This document shows, piece after piece, positions 12,368-23,741 of a DNA stretch of 64,000 nt. The DNA lies in NCBI RefSeq assembly GCF_026914185.1, contig NC_070574.1, positions 3,562,501 to 3,626,500 of the forward strand, written 5' to 3'. The stretch is from Puccinia triticina (taxonomy: Eukaryota; Basidiomycota; Pucciniomycetes; Pucciniales; Pucciniaceae). Numbering within the stretch: the first letter of the stretch is position 1; every line of letters begins with the position of its first letter. A program made the translations under genes and the position numbers. The notes beneath the pieces were generated by a model, which worked only from the letters and a program-made list of their open reading frames with translations, ran no database searches and was not told the DNA's origin.

Positions 12368-13528
12368 ATGAGACCTTTTACCAGCCGAAAAGTCAAACTA
12401 TCGACTTTCGCGTTTCTCGCATCCCTTGTAGTACTCGTTCCCGCCGTTTGCTTCTCGGGCAAAACTTTAGGCCACAAACTCAGGAAAAAGCAGCTGCCCG
12501 TTCACTCCGAAGACTGGATGATACTCGGTAGCCATGGCCTAATGCTTACTTATTACCAAACCGGGCGGAAACATGTTAACGGCATTCCCGTCATCTTTCG
12601 CAGGGAGAGCGACATCACACTCTTCTCTTCAATCTGAACCGGCCTGAAGAGAAGCCAAGATGACTTCCTCGAGTGGAACTCCGAACTCGTGACGAACCTC
12701 AAGAGTGCACCATTGCAAACCGCCACCTCTCGTGATGTCGTCACACGCGCTGGATTGGTTCATCTCACCCGAAACTCTCGAGGACAAGATGCGGTCCGAA
12801 TCGAAGCTTCACCTCTGTTGAGGAAGCCTCTCACCCTCTCTCCCTACACTTCCAACCAAATCGCCAAGCGATTCACACGAGTCAAGCGCTCTTCAAAGAA
12901 GCGAAAGCCAAAGTCGGCACCAGTCCAAAGCCATCTCCAAAACCAAAGGCTCGGCCGCACTATAAACTCAAACCATGCACAACTAGATGTCATGAAGGGT
13001 GCAATAATTCAAAGTGAGCTGCTGTTTGTTTCGTCAAACTTTACCGCAACTTGTTTCAATCATTTGCTTTGCTTCGTTTTTCTCCCCAATAGCAAAAATC
13101 ACTTGGTACACCGGCCACGGCTTATTGAATGCTTCATATTGCGCACAGAAATGCGAGGTCTGAATGATTCAGCATGACCTCCGCGGTCTTCTCCTGCCCT
13201 TGTCTGAATCTGCAGCCGGATGGACCCCACCCGACAGCTCCTTGATCATCGCTGTCACTCAAGAGTGGAGGATGAGACCCAAATGCGGGGATTTCTTCGA
13301 GTTCGTGGTTGCCGACAAGAACGTTGGTTAAGTCGGGAAGTCCGGTACGCTACATCATATTGATTCTATTCATCATCCGTGAAATACAAATTGACGGCGC
13401 TTTGCTTGTTGTGCACCACTGGTCGCTCATGAAGACTTGAACAAAGCCGCCTTTACTCGCCTCTTTAACCTCGTGTTGGGGTTGTCTCTGGCCTCGCCAT
13501 GCAAAAGGTCGCACCACCCAAGAAGTGA
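12368..13528 (+). pseudogene. Broken secreted double-psi beta-barrel (RlpA/expansin-like) protein gene
   Basis: Exon 1 (12368-13013) opens with a basic tip and a hydrophobic segment (STFAFLASLVVLVPAVCFSG), a clear signal peptide. A linker rich in Lys, Arg and Ser follows. After a GT-AG intron, the frame from 13093 reads TKITWYTGHGLLNASYC, then WTPPDSSLIIAVTQEW and PKCGDFFEFV, the pattern of small secreted barwin/expansin-like proteins known in rusts. The C-terminal block HEDLNKAAFTRLFNL and the final AMQKVAPPKK are also present. The reading frame is damaged: an in-frame TGA at 12635-12637, a probable extra T near 13329, and a one-base loss near 13473 that shifts the conserved ending. Start, signal peptide and TATA box are intact, so loss of function looks recent. 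A functional short secreted peptide of 89 residues is the alternative, but the conserved domain lies wholly after the stop. Confidence 0.72.
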
Positions 13529-14006
13529 AACGTAGCCCTCTATGGGCCTCGGATATTCTAATCTTTTTCATTTTTTTTTCGAAACTAGTAGTTTTTACCC
13601 TTGATTTGCTTCGAGCTGGTTTTTTGTCTTGCTCTCTGTTGCTCTTGATCCTCTGAAGCGTGTGGAATGCTGTTTATTGAGTCCTTTTCCTCGTGATCTA
13701 ATCCATGCCTGTTTTATTACAAAATACTCTGATGTAAAATGGTTCTCGTTCATCGCACGAGAACATCCCGGCTTTGAGCATCCCAAGTATGTTGCACAGT
13801 CAAGCTGTACTATCTTTACTTATTAGCACAATGAGTGTTTCAACCCCACTGCAACAAATCGGCAGTGCTGCGCTTCTTCCGCAGCTTCCGCGGGTGTGCG
13901 GCGGCTTCGCGAAATTCGAGTGGAAAGCAGTTCAAAATTGATCAAGTGGCCAACCATCACAAGACCGACTTTTCATCCTGCAGGTTCGACTATCACCCCT
14001 AGAATA
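13529..14006. other. Intergenic; no gene recognised
   Basis: I see nothing coding. The segment just before 14007 is probably the promoter and leader of NFU1. An in-frame upstream ATG exists at 13896, but the extension it would add lacks a cleaner targeting sequence than the one starting at 14007. Confidence 0.5.
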
Positions 14007-15183
14007 ATGCCGCTCCTCAAGAACTGTGTTGAGCGCTGCTCACCTTCGATTTATAATCTGACTGCATCAACTCTGAAAAACTCTCCTCGCATCATTCTCT
14101 CCAACCGTTTGCCTAATCGGTCATATCATTCTTACTCATTGCCAGGACAACTTCGGATCAAGGAACTGAACAGGGCCTCACCACAATATCTGAATGCAAC
14201 AAAAAAGCCCACAATCTTAAGACACGGTAAGCTTTGTATTGCTCAACTTTAATGTCTCGTTTCTCTGGAACCTTCTCGTCGTCCGAGATGTAAAATATGA
14301 CCAACTGATTCCCAAATTCTGCCAAAACACCAGAGCGATCGATTTTCATCCAAACAGAACCAACGCCAAATGCCGATGCGTTAAAGTTTATACCAGGCAG
14401 ACCGGTGATGAAAAGTGGCAGCCGAGAGTTCCTCGTAGGCGACGATACCCGATCATCGCCACTAGCACGATCACTGTTATCGGTTGAAGGCGTAAGATCG
14501 GTATTTTTTGGGCCCGATTTCATCAGTATCAACAAAGAAAGTGGACTAGGTTGGCCAACGATGAAGCCGGAAATTTACAGCCTTTTGATGGAATTTTTCA
14601 GTGCTAGCGATCGACCGGTTGTTCAAGAAGGTCCAATTGAAGAAGACTCTGGTCCGCTTGACACCCGGATTAATGATGATGATAGTGAAGTTGTGGCGAT
14701 GATCAAAGAGCTGTTAGATACAAGGGTCAGGCCTGCAATCCAGGAAGATGGTGGCGATTTGGAGTACAAGGGGTTCAATGAAGAGACTGGGGTTGTTCAG
14801 CTGATGCTCAAGGGTAGTTGTCGGGGATGTGATAGCAGTGCGGTGACTCTCAAGAGTGGAATCGAACGGATGCTGATGCATTACGTACCGGTCAGCTTCC
14901 AGTCTTCGCACTTATTTCCAACTAATTCTATGCTTGTTATCAGGAATGACTGAAAATTTCTCTGCTAACGATTGATCCCTTGTTTTCTTTTTTAGGAAGT
15001 GCAATGTGTAGAGCAAGTGCAGAGTGAAGAGGAGAAGATGGCTGAAGACGAATGTATGCATCGAATTATCTTTCTGTTGCTCTGATCAGGCTCTAATGTT
15101 AGAAATCATGCCCTTCTCATTTTCATGCAGTTGCTAAATTTGAAGCTCGTCTTCGAGGAGGAGGAAAAACGGTGGATATTTAA
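14007..15183 (+). CDS. NFU1: Mitochondrial Fe-S cluster scaffold/carrier NFU1
   Basis: Four exons (14007-14226, 14334-14890, 14996-15053, 15131-15183) give 296 codons (295 aa) with consistent phases. NFU1 passes [4Fe-4S] clusters to lipoate synthase and other mitochondrial targets. Residues 1 to about 73 are rich in Ser, Arg and Leu without acidic residues until late, as expected for a mitochondrial presequence. The Nfu N-terminal domain starts at FIQTEPTPNADALKFIPGRP and contains LLSVEGVRSVFFGPDFISI. The C-terminal NifU-like domain contains RPAIQEDGGDLEYKG and GSCRGCDSSAVTLKSGIERM; the CxxC pair (about 236 and 239) binds the cluster. The protein ends with GGGKTVDI. No damage is seen. Confidence 0.96.
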
Positions 15184-15485
15184 TGCCAAGCAGGAGCCAA
15201 ATTTACGGTGCAGTAACTTTCCTGTCATGGGTCATTTCACACCACAATTTGTCTTTGTTTCTTATGATTTGTATATCTAACCATGCAAGCAGTCTCATCT
15301 CTCCTCATCACGTTGTTTTGCTTTTGTGGCTTGCAATCTCCTCATCATCTTTCATTTAAAAATGTGTGTATTCCATTCTACCCATTCCATAGATAGCACT
15401 AGTTTCTTTGGAAGCAAGGAATATGTATGACATTGAATTCATCTTCTGCCAGGAGCTTGTATAGATATTAACCAGATAAATATAG
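15184..15485. other. 3' flank of NFU1; no gene recognised
   Basis: This AT-rich sequence of about 300 bp has no coding signal and probably contains the NFU1 3' untranslated region and terminator. Confidence 0.5.
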
Positions 15486-15840
15486 GGTCTTGATGAATCG
15501 ACTACCGATATTTCGACTTTTGACTACCAGCCAGCGCATACGTCGGGAGGACCAATGCTCGACTTGCGCCCGGGTTGCACGGACCAAAAAATGACCCGGG
15601 TGCATTGTGGTATTTGGAAGTCAAAAAGTAAAATTCGGAAAGGTAGCCGGAAATATGATTTGGGGCTTGATTAATCGACGACCTATTTTTTAACTTCCGA
15701 CTTCCAAACACTGTTTATGTTGGGAGGACCACTCCCCGACGTTGCGCCCAGGTTGCGCGGACCAAAAATTGACCCGGGCGCATATTGGTAGTCAGGGGTT
15801 GAAATTGAAAATACAAAAGGTAGTTGGAAATATAATTTCG
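15486..15840. repeat. Two diverged tandem copies of a ~177-bp unit
   Basis: The segments 15486-15662 and 15663-15840 align end to end. Both carry GGGAGGACCA, TTGCGCCC.GGTTGC, CGGACCAAAA and GACCCGGG in the same order and end with similar GGTAG..GGAAATAT blocks. No open frame is shared. The second copy is the insertion site of the element starting at 15839. Confidence 0.7.
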
Positions 15841-17392
15841 GACTTACTTCGCACACTGCGAAAAACTCTTCGCGCACTGTGGGGGTCGTCGTCTTGACGT
15901 CCCGCCCCCAGTGCGCGCTTTCGCCACGGCTCTTCGCGCACTTAGGGTGTTCAAAGTTGACTTGCATAAAATCATAACACCATAAAATCATAAAATTCTA
16001 AGCTGAAAAAAATGTGTTGCACCCAAGCACTCAAGTTAGAGCAACATTTCTAGAACGGTACATATGAAATCATCACTTGAAAGTTTTATAATTTTATGAT
16101 TTTATGCATTGAAAATTTTATGATTTCAACTTTGAACACCCTTACTGCATTTTCCGCCGAAAAAACGGCTTGCATTTCTTGAGATATTTTTTGATGAATC
16201 AATAGAATGACTGTTTATGATCCCCCTAAAAAATAATCAAGTCATTTAGGGGTCTCCTTGAGCCTAAGTAGCCCCAAGAATTTCACAGTATCATGGTACA
16301 TGTGCAAATTCATGACCTGATAATTTTCAGAATTTTCACCAGCTTTCCTGTAGCCCAAATAGGTATTGCGTTTATTATTTTGCGTATATGTATAACTTTT
16401 TTTTTACACACACCAAAGGCACAAAATTTTGAAAGCACAGATAAATATGCTTCAAATTAATTCCCTGAAATTCCTAGCAATAGTGTGTCATTATAAAATG
16501 AGATATAAGGGGTGCACAGCAGGCTTAGTAGGAAAATTACTGCTAACTGTATAGCTTTTTTGTTACACACCCAAACAGTCCCCAAATTTCAGAAATGTTT
16601 TTGTTGTGGATATTCTCCGCGCCATGAATTTCTTGGCAATAGTGTGTCATCATAACATGAGATATAAGGGGTGTGTGGCGGGCTTAGTAGGAAAATGGCT
16701 GCTACATGTATAGATTTTTTGTTACACACTGAAACAGTCTGAAATTTTCAGGAATGTTTCAATTTTGCATATTCTCCGCGCCATAAAGCTCTTAGCAATA
16801 GTGTGTCATTAAAACATGAGATAAGTTAGCAGTAATTTTCCAACTAAGCCCGCCGCACTACATCTCATGTTATCATGACACACTATTGCCAAGAAATTTA
16901 TGGCGCGGAGAATATCCATAATGAAAACATTTCTGAAATGTTGGGACTGTTTGGGTGTGTAAAAAAAAAGCTATACAGTTAGCAGTAATTTTCCTACTAA
17001 GCCTGCCGCGCACCCCTTATATCTCTGGGAAAAATTCTGAAAATTATCAGGTCTTGAATTTGCACATGTGCCATGATACTGTGAAATTTTTGGGGCTAAT
17101 GGGGCACAGGAAGCGATATTACAGGTCCCTGCCGTGTTAAAATATGATTTTTTCATGTCAATTTCCTCTAGGCTCAAGGAGACCCCTAAATGACTTGATT
17201 ATTTTTTAGGGGGATCATAAAAAGACATTCTATTGATTCATCAAAAAATATATCAAGAAATGCAAGCCGTTTTTTCGGCGGAAAATGCAGTGCGCAAAGA
17301 GCCATGGCGAAAGCGCGCACTGGGGGCGGGACATCGAGACAACGACCCCCACAGTGCGCAAAGAGCTTTCCGCAGTGCGCGAAGTAAGTCTG
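15839..17392. mobile_element. Foldback hAT-type element with long terminal inverted repeats
   Basis: The outer ends are inverted copies (CGGACTTACTTCGC on the left; GCGAAGTAAGTCTG on the right). They are flanked by a perfect 8-bp repeat, TATAATTT, at 15831-15838 and 17393-17400. The inverted repeats extend for several hundred bases: GTGCGC-rich end, the GCCGTTTTTTCGGCGG block, then the TTAGGGGTCTCCTTGAGCC block. The left half contains about three tandem repeats of a ~125-bp subunit carrying GATATAAGGGGTG and TTGTTACACAC. No transposase frame exists. The left arm is interrupted by another element at 15945-16141. Confidence 0.85.
15945..16141. mobile_element. Nested PIF/Harbinger-type MITE, 197 bp
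   Basis: The ends are perfect inverted repeats, GGGTGTTCAAAGTTGA and its complement, and the element is flanked by TTA on both sides (15942-15944 and 16142-16144). A 3-bp TTA duplication is typical of PIF/Harbinger elements. The interior is itself nearly palindromic, with repeated ATAAAATCATAA motifs. The right arm of the host element lacks it, which confirms that it is a later insertion. Confidence 0.85.
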
Positions 17393-17483
17393 TATAATTT
17401 TTGCAAAAATGGCAAAAATTAAAAAAAACTCCTCACTGCAGCGCCCAAGCCCCACCAAAACTTTACAGGGGGCAGCATGGCAT

Positions 17484-17950
17484 TAGTAGCACACCCCATT
17501 CCTGGGGTGTGCTACTGTGCGCACATTTTTGTTGAGGGGGGGAAAAACCAGAAGTTCACAGGATGACAAGACTGTGACACTTGAGGGAGTGAGAAATTGG
17601 TTCTGATTTGCCAGAGAAGAAACTCCTGAGGCAATCATGTGTAGACTATATACATGACTGACAGTGTTTTAGTAGAAGCATAGAGAAACTAAGGTATAAG
17701 AATACTCTAGCTCAACAATTTTGGCAGGTATCCCACTAATGAAAACCACCAAAACCTTGGCCACAGTGCCCCAAAGGGTCCCAGAATTTTACAGTTCACA
17801 GATTAAGCTCTTAAACAAATATGGCGAGCTGCATGGCACTATCACACCCCAGGAATGGGTTTGGCTAAGGTTTTGGTGGTTTCCTTAGTAGGACACCAAC
17901 CAAAATGGGTGCACAGTAGCACACCCGATTCCTGGGGTGTTATAATTTGG
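17484..17950. repeat. MITE-like segment with hairpin ends
   Basis: At 17486-17515 two 12-bp arms (GTAGCACACCCC and its complement) flank ATTCCT. A related hairpin in inverse orientation is at about 17918-17947. Inside, CCACCAAAACCTTGG near 17750 is inverted at about 17866-17885. The two ends align as inverted repeats over about 50 bp, but I could not define a clean target duplication. Confidence 0.5.
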
Positions 17951-18105
17951 GGCAGGCTAAATGCACACCAAAGATTTACTTCATGCACACCAAAAATGGA
18001 GTGAACAGTAGTTCACTCCAAAATTTTTGGTGTGCACAATATGTGTCCACTCCAAATTGAGTGGATGATGGTATACTCCAAAAATCCCCAAAAATTGGAG
18101 TACCT
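17951..18105. repeat. Fragment related to the end of the hAT-type element at 31242
   Basis: GGGGCAGGCTAAATGCACACC here resembles the terminal GGGTCAGCCTAAATGCACTC of the 31242-33497 element. Like that element it is followed by repeated GCACACCAAA, CACTCCA and GGAGT motifs. The other end was not found, so this is a truncated or diverged relative. Confidence 0.5.
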
Positions 18106-18762
18106 CCGAAACAACAAATCATCTCCACAACTTTTGTCTCCCAAATGGAGAAAAACTATGTATTGTGCAGAAGATTTTTTTTTTAGAAAAACACTTGTTT
18201 GCTTGATTTTTTCGCAGAGCCAGACTTAGGACTTCAATTATTGGCAACCAGATGACAAGTCATATATCTCATATCATTTCGGGTACTCTCTTCAGATGTT
18301 TGATATACGCCCATGGAGAATGCCAATGAATAATCAACCGAGAGCCTGGAGGTTTGTGTTCCATTTCGTTCAAGCAATACGTATCCAAATCGTGTCTTGA
18401 AATAGCCCTTCCCCTGGGGCCTGGGGCCTTAGCCAACATAGAGAAACAGGATATAAAGCCCCCTTAATATAATAATTCCGTGTACTTTCGCTAGACCTTT
18501 ACTACTTTTTACTAGTACCCCGTCCGTTTTTCTGGAAGGTCCTAGGAGCTCATCGTACCTTTTCAATTCGGAATTTTGAATAGCGAGACGAGACGTTCAC
18601 CGCGAAGCATCCAGTTCCACCTTCGCAATCACAAATCAGGATACATCCAAAACCATTCAGCTTGATAAGAAACTTTGCCTGCATGCCGAGGGGAGGCATG
18701 AAAAAGAAAATGGGGATGTCCGCATCAGCTTACGTAAATATGTCCAATTCATCGGTTCCACT
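18106..18762. other. Intergenic; no gene recognised
   Basis: I see no coding pattern, clean repeat boundary or RNA gene in this stretch. Confidence 0.5.
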
Positions 18763-19095
18763 TCAAATTTTATCTTGAGCGTCGCCGGGGCTTCTTCCCG
18801 GAACATGAGGCGAATCGGTTTTCAAGGGGTGAGAGAATCCGTGAGCTTGACAAAATCGGTCGACCCTCTTTTGCACGCGCGACGGTAATGCTGACTCCAT
18901 CGCCTCCGGACAAGTATCTTCACTAGGGGAGAGCTTGTCGTAATTCTTCGGTCCAGTTCGAATCTTGTCTTTAACTTTCTTCATTAATGATGAGCTCTGT
19001 GGTTCCGAAATATCTTGATTACGCGAAGGTTGAGGTGAAGCTTCCTCGATCATTTTTCTAAAATTTGGCCAAGAACGAGATGACATTATTCCCAT
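18763..19095 (-). CDS. Possible small basic protein, 110 aa or less
   Basis: This single open frame has no recognised domain. It starts MGIMSSRSWPNFRKMIEEA; the second ATG (19086) may be the true start. It is rich in Ser, Lys, Pro and Asp, with no membrane segment or signal peptide. Codon use looks less AT-biased than the flanking sequence, which is why I list it, but it has no neighbours with related function and could be spurious or one exon of a larger gene. Confidence 0.3.
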   Translation of the reverse strand: MGIMSSRSWPNFRKMIEEASPQPSRNQDISEPQSSSLMKKVKDKIRTGPKNYDKLSPSEDTCPEAMESALPSRVQKRVDRFCQAHGFSHPLKTDSPHVPGRSPGDAQDKI

Positions 19096-21232
19096 TGAGG
19101 GGAATGAATGCGACTACCGAGGCTCTCTACACAGTTGGTATTGCGGTAAGGAAGCTGGCCTCTCTAATTTAATCAGCTAGTCCAGAGTGAAACACGTGAG
19201 CCAAAGGGGCGCCCTCTAAGTCGATTTTGAAAACGATGCTCTTCACTATAATAATATATGATTTACCTTAGACTCAGAGGGAGAATTTTACCTATCCTTC
19301 TTCTTCTTAGTTTCGACATATGATCACGTGAGAATAATCCAATTGTGAAATTTACTGGCAAACAATTGATCCCTCATTCTGATTAACCCCATGGTTCTGG
19401 CAAAGAAACTTCGTGACCACCCATCTTGAAAGGCAAAGTAATGATAATTATTCGGTAGATTTTTTCTGCCAAGTTATATGGGTGTGTGTATGTATGGTAT
19501 TTTGTCAGTTTGTTTGAAATTGAATATTTAGTCCGAAAGGGATTTGGGAGTATGCTTGAGGACAAATGTATCACCATGGCCATGGTTGATACCCCGTCTG
19601 CAACTGCATCCAAAGGCACGATCAAGGGAAAACAGATCACCACCTCGTTTATTATTGTATCCTGACCTCATTGATCTCAATACACAGCAACCACAATCAG
19701 ATATCTTTTCCCTGAAAACACGGAACAAAAATCCTCCAACTGCAGCCATGCTGATGGCTGCCTGATATAACAGCAGTCTCTGAGTTCAACTCAACGCCGC
19801 AGGCCTTCAAGATTTATGGTATACCAGTTGATGCTCTCACGAAAGCAGAATTCAGAAGAAACATAAGACAAGATAACATCTCCAAAGTAACTGTGTTTAA
19901 AATCATGGCAAAACAAGGAGAATTAACGATAAAAATCCTCATGAGTATGTTGAATTCAGAGTTCAAGTGAATGAAAATTTTGTGATCTACAAGAGGTACA
20001 AAGCCGATTGGAAATGCCTCATGTGCGATGGGGAAGCTCCATATTCATTGCGAAATTGAGAAACGCGCTTAATCCAGCATCCTTTCAGAGGCGTATGGAC
20101 CGCAGCGAGTTTCGCTATTCATTGCAGTTCTAAGATACATGAGATTGTGATGAAGATGAGGACTGCACCAGCCTTCGCAAATCGATACAAAGGTAAAACT
20201 GAAACCAAATTTCCGCCCAGTTGGGTGTTGCAACACTATGTCAAGGGCAATATGGCACTTTCCTCCGATTCCCTACGTACTGACATCCCTATTTTAACCA
20301 CATTTTCCCCCTCAGCGAATGAAATCTGGCAATAAGGAATGCCCCAAAGCTTGAAGTTTAGCCTGATCTCAAGATGTAGCTTAATTTTTACTTGTTATCA
20401 AATTTCAGGACCTTATATCATGCTAGCGCTTTTGTGGGATCCTTGACATTCTCCCACCTAAATTCTTCGTCGACCCGCCGAGAGCGAACTTCACTAAGTC
20501 CCTCTCTTGCCTGAGGCTTTGCCGGAGGGACTTATGACTAATCAGGGATTCGCGCATGAGAGATATTTTTGTTTTGGTGGTGTTTTCCTTTGGGCCACCA
20601 GAACTCAACTCTGACCATTGCAAACCTTCTAAGTTTTTGGTGGATGGTACGCCTGCATCTGCCCCTCCTTCTCATTTAATATCAGACTCCCTTGCCTCAA
20701 TCTTCATCCCTTTTTGTATTTTTTGAAAAGTCCCATTTTTGAAGAAATCAACCGGATCACACAGAAAAGGTGCGAGTGCGCTCAGCCAAAGCGCTGTACT
20801 TTGATTGAAATATTATTTTCTCAATCAAATGTTTAAAAACTTTGAGTGAAGAAATAGAGAATCTGAAAAATGTGTAAAATATGAGAAAAAGCATGCAATA
20901 GGGGGTACCAAATATGACCAAACCCACCATTACCTAATCAACGGGTCTCACACAATACTTGATTGCAAAAGCAAAAAAAAGGTTCTTTTTTGGCCAGGGC
21001 CTGTCAAATATAAGACAAAAAAAAACCTGCTCTCAACAAAATACATCTGATTTTGAAGTACGAATCAAATCATCCCAGCAAAAATATCATCCACACCCCA
21101 ACCTCAACCACCCTGACTTCATTTGATTCTGTTTTTTTCAAGGTAAGTTTTTACCTCCACTTCCATTCAAAGTATACTTATACCTTTGATCCCATTGATC
21201 TCTTTCTCATACTTCTTCATCATACCAACAGA
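19096..21232. other. Intergenic; leader of the family C gene at the right end
   Basis: No supported gene lies here; short open frames on both strands around 19383-19765 overlap one another and match nothing I know. Toward the right end, CAAATATAAG near 21010 could be a TATA element. A leader intron for the next gene is suggested by GTAAGT at 21143 and an acceptor CAACAG ending two bases before the ATG at 21233. Confidence 0.45.
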
Positions 21233-22742
21233 ATGGCCCAAAACAATTTTTTGGCAGCAAAGAAACCAACACGGAAGGAATCAAGGTCCTTCCTTAAGAA
21301 CCAATTCCCAAAGAGCAATTCAGGAGAGGTGGATAAAATTGCTACTACCCAAGGTCATCTGAAGCAAGAAGATTACCTTATCATAATCAACTGGCTCAGA
21401 GACAGGAAAAACTACATAGCTTGTTTTGGAGACAACAAGGCCCCTAAATTTGGACGACCAGTTAAAGGGAAGATCAATGGTTAGGAGTTAATGGCTATCA
21501 ACCTTTGCAATCAGTCTCCCTCAAAAATTGATCTCACACCTCAACAAATGAAAGATTGATTCATGTCTCACCGGACAAAATACAAGAAGGCTCATACACA
21601 ATTGCTTTCTACTGGATTTGGTCTATCCCCCAACGATCAACAAGCTGGAATCAGTACAATTGCTGAGAAGCTTGACAGCATGTGTGCCCTTTATGCTGAC
21701 ATGGATGACTTATTTGGTGATCGTCCGGATGAGAATCCTTGGTTTTGGAAAGATGCAGATGATTCAAGTCATTCTTCTGAGGATCATTCAGATGACAAAA
21801 ACCAAGACGGCTCCGATGGCTCAGATGAAGAGAAGCAATCAAACTCCTCCACAATCAATCCTTTGTTGAGAAGTCGAAAGAAGCATCAAAAAAATGGACC
21901 CAAACCAACCTCTGATGATGATAGCTCAATTGAGTACGTTGAGAAGAATTAAGTGAATGTAAGCACACCTAAATCATTCATACAAATTGTTTTGTTTCAT
22001 AACTAAACTGGATACAAATTGAAATTCTTAGAGCAAACATTCAGATCATTCAAACAAAAATCAAGGAGATCCAAAAGCTGTGGCAAGATTAGATGTATGT
22101 TTTTACTTGAAATCAAATTCATTCAAATAATGTTTACTGATACATGCTCCTGTCCAGCTTTCCAAGAAATTGTTTGTTCAACAATGTGATAGCCTTCCAT
22201 CAGGCAACAATTTTATCAACACAAGAAGAAATTCTAAAATGATCAATCTGGCCTCTCAAATTGATCTTGACAACACTTCACAAGATATTGGCCTGCAAGA
22301 CAACAATGATTTGAACAACTATCCATCAAAGTAAATGGGATCAAAGAGGAAGCGCAAGCAACTTTATAAATCAATTTCAACAGCTTTCACCAAAACTTCT
22401 CAAAAGGACAATTCCAATCAAAGTGAAGCACCAAGCCCAACAAAGAAAACTGCATCAAAGAAGAAGAAGTCCACATAGTTATCAGCTTCCAAGGTTGCAG
22501 TACACAATACAACTGATGAAGACTCCAGTCGAACTAAGAAACCAGCTTCAAGAAAGAAGAAGCACAAAGCTTCATCCACTGGTTTGGCAGCTGCTGAGCG
22601 TGCCTTGGATGATTTGACAAATGACAACACATCTTCTGAAACTCCCAGGCCTAGTCCAAATAAAGGGAAACACCAAGCTCCAAACTCCAAAAACATCACC
22701 AGGGGAGATATGTTCCCACTCCCCAGGGAGTGCCACCGCTGA
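21233..22742 (+). pseudogene. Decayed member of a rust multi-copy family ('family C')
   Basis: The first exon reads MAQNNFLAAKKPTRKE, then KQEDYLIIINWLRDRKNY, CFGDNKAPKFGRPVKG, LMAINLCNQS and LSTGFGLSPNDQQAGI, ending in ALYADMDDLFGDRP. I recognise this order of blocks as a large family in Puccinia genomes, always near transposons and with no assigned function. It is broken by TAG at 21482-21484 and TGA at 21557-21559, both inside conserved blocks. Past 21950 two further exons follow after GT-AG introns and continue with Ser/Lys-rich, probably disordered sequence. TAA near 22333 and TAG near 22477 interrupt that tail in the same frame. No catalytic motif is visible. A Myb/SANT-like DNA-binding role is conceivable from the Trp-rich helical pattern but is speculation. 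Confidence 0.6.
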
Positions 22743-23741
22743 ATTTTATGTGAGTTTTGGTCGGATGTCAGCCGGATGGGAATAGTAACTTATCCCTAAT
22801 CTGATCAAGAACTCTGTCAGAAGTGAGTCACAAGAAAGTTGAAATTAATCCAGAAGTGATTCACAATTGATGCATAAGTAAGGCAAAGAAATGAGGCTGA
22901 ATTGAGTCTCAAGACAGCTAGAAGAAATGTGGGAGCTAACACAATGTTGTGTAGAACTCTTTGATTTTCTTTTTGTAATTGTAGTACAACTGATGTGCAA
23001 TGAGAAATTAGTACAAGCCATTCAAACAGTAATTCCTGTTGAATATGTGTTGCGCATCAGTGTAACTGAATCATTACTCCGGAAAGATTTTGTGTTTTGG
23101 AATGCCCTTGCAAAGAAGCATGCTTTGCCCCACCTCAAGCCCCATTCCACTGTGCAGGACAGGCAGGGTGAATGTGAAATCTGCCAAGGAAGTGTTATAT
23201 TTTAAAAAAGATACTACTCAAAAAATAAAAAGAGCTATAAGGCTAACTGGATGGCTAGATAATGGTTACTTAACTGCAAGTTTCATTCATGTGAGGTACC
23301 AATGCTTTGGGGGAAAACCTTATATTTTGCAGTTGTAAGTGAGGTCACTCCCACATATCCCACATATTGGATATTCAATTGTCAAGTTAAACACAGAAAA
23401 AAAATCTTCATGAATATACTTGCCTGTGAGTTTACATAAAGATTCAATATCCCAAAGGGCAAAGGGGAGATGATTTCACGTTCATGATATGTTCAAGTTG
23501 AACCTGCATGCTCTTGTAATCAAGTAGCAATTTGGACCACCCTAACCCAACCTGCAGAGCTCAAGAGCCCAAATACAAGTGCCAAACAAAGTCAAAATAT
23601 ATTTTTTGATATTGTCATGCTCAGTGATACCCCCAGTGGCCCATCTCTGGAACGTTTCAAAAGGAACACGCTATCTCCCCTGTCTTTCTCAGTTCGCATT
23701 TGTGTAACAGAATAAATCAAATTACCCATCCCTTTCCACAA
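22743..23741. other. Spacer; no gene recognised
   Basis: Open frames at 22927-23338 show no recognisable domain or splice structure. The last few hundred bases are probably the leader and promoter of the SNF2-like gene starting at 23742. Confidence 0.45.
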
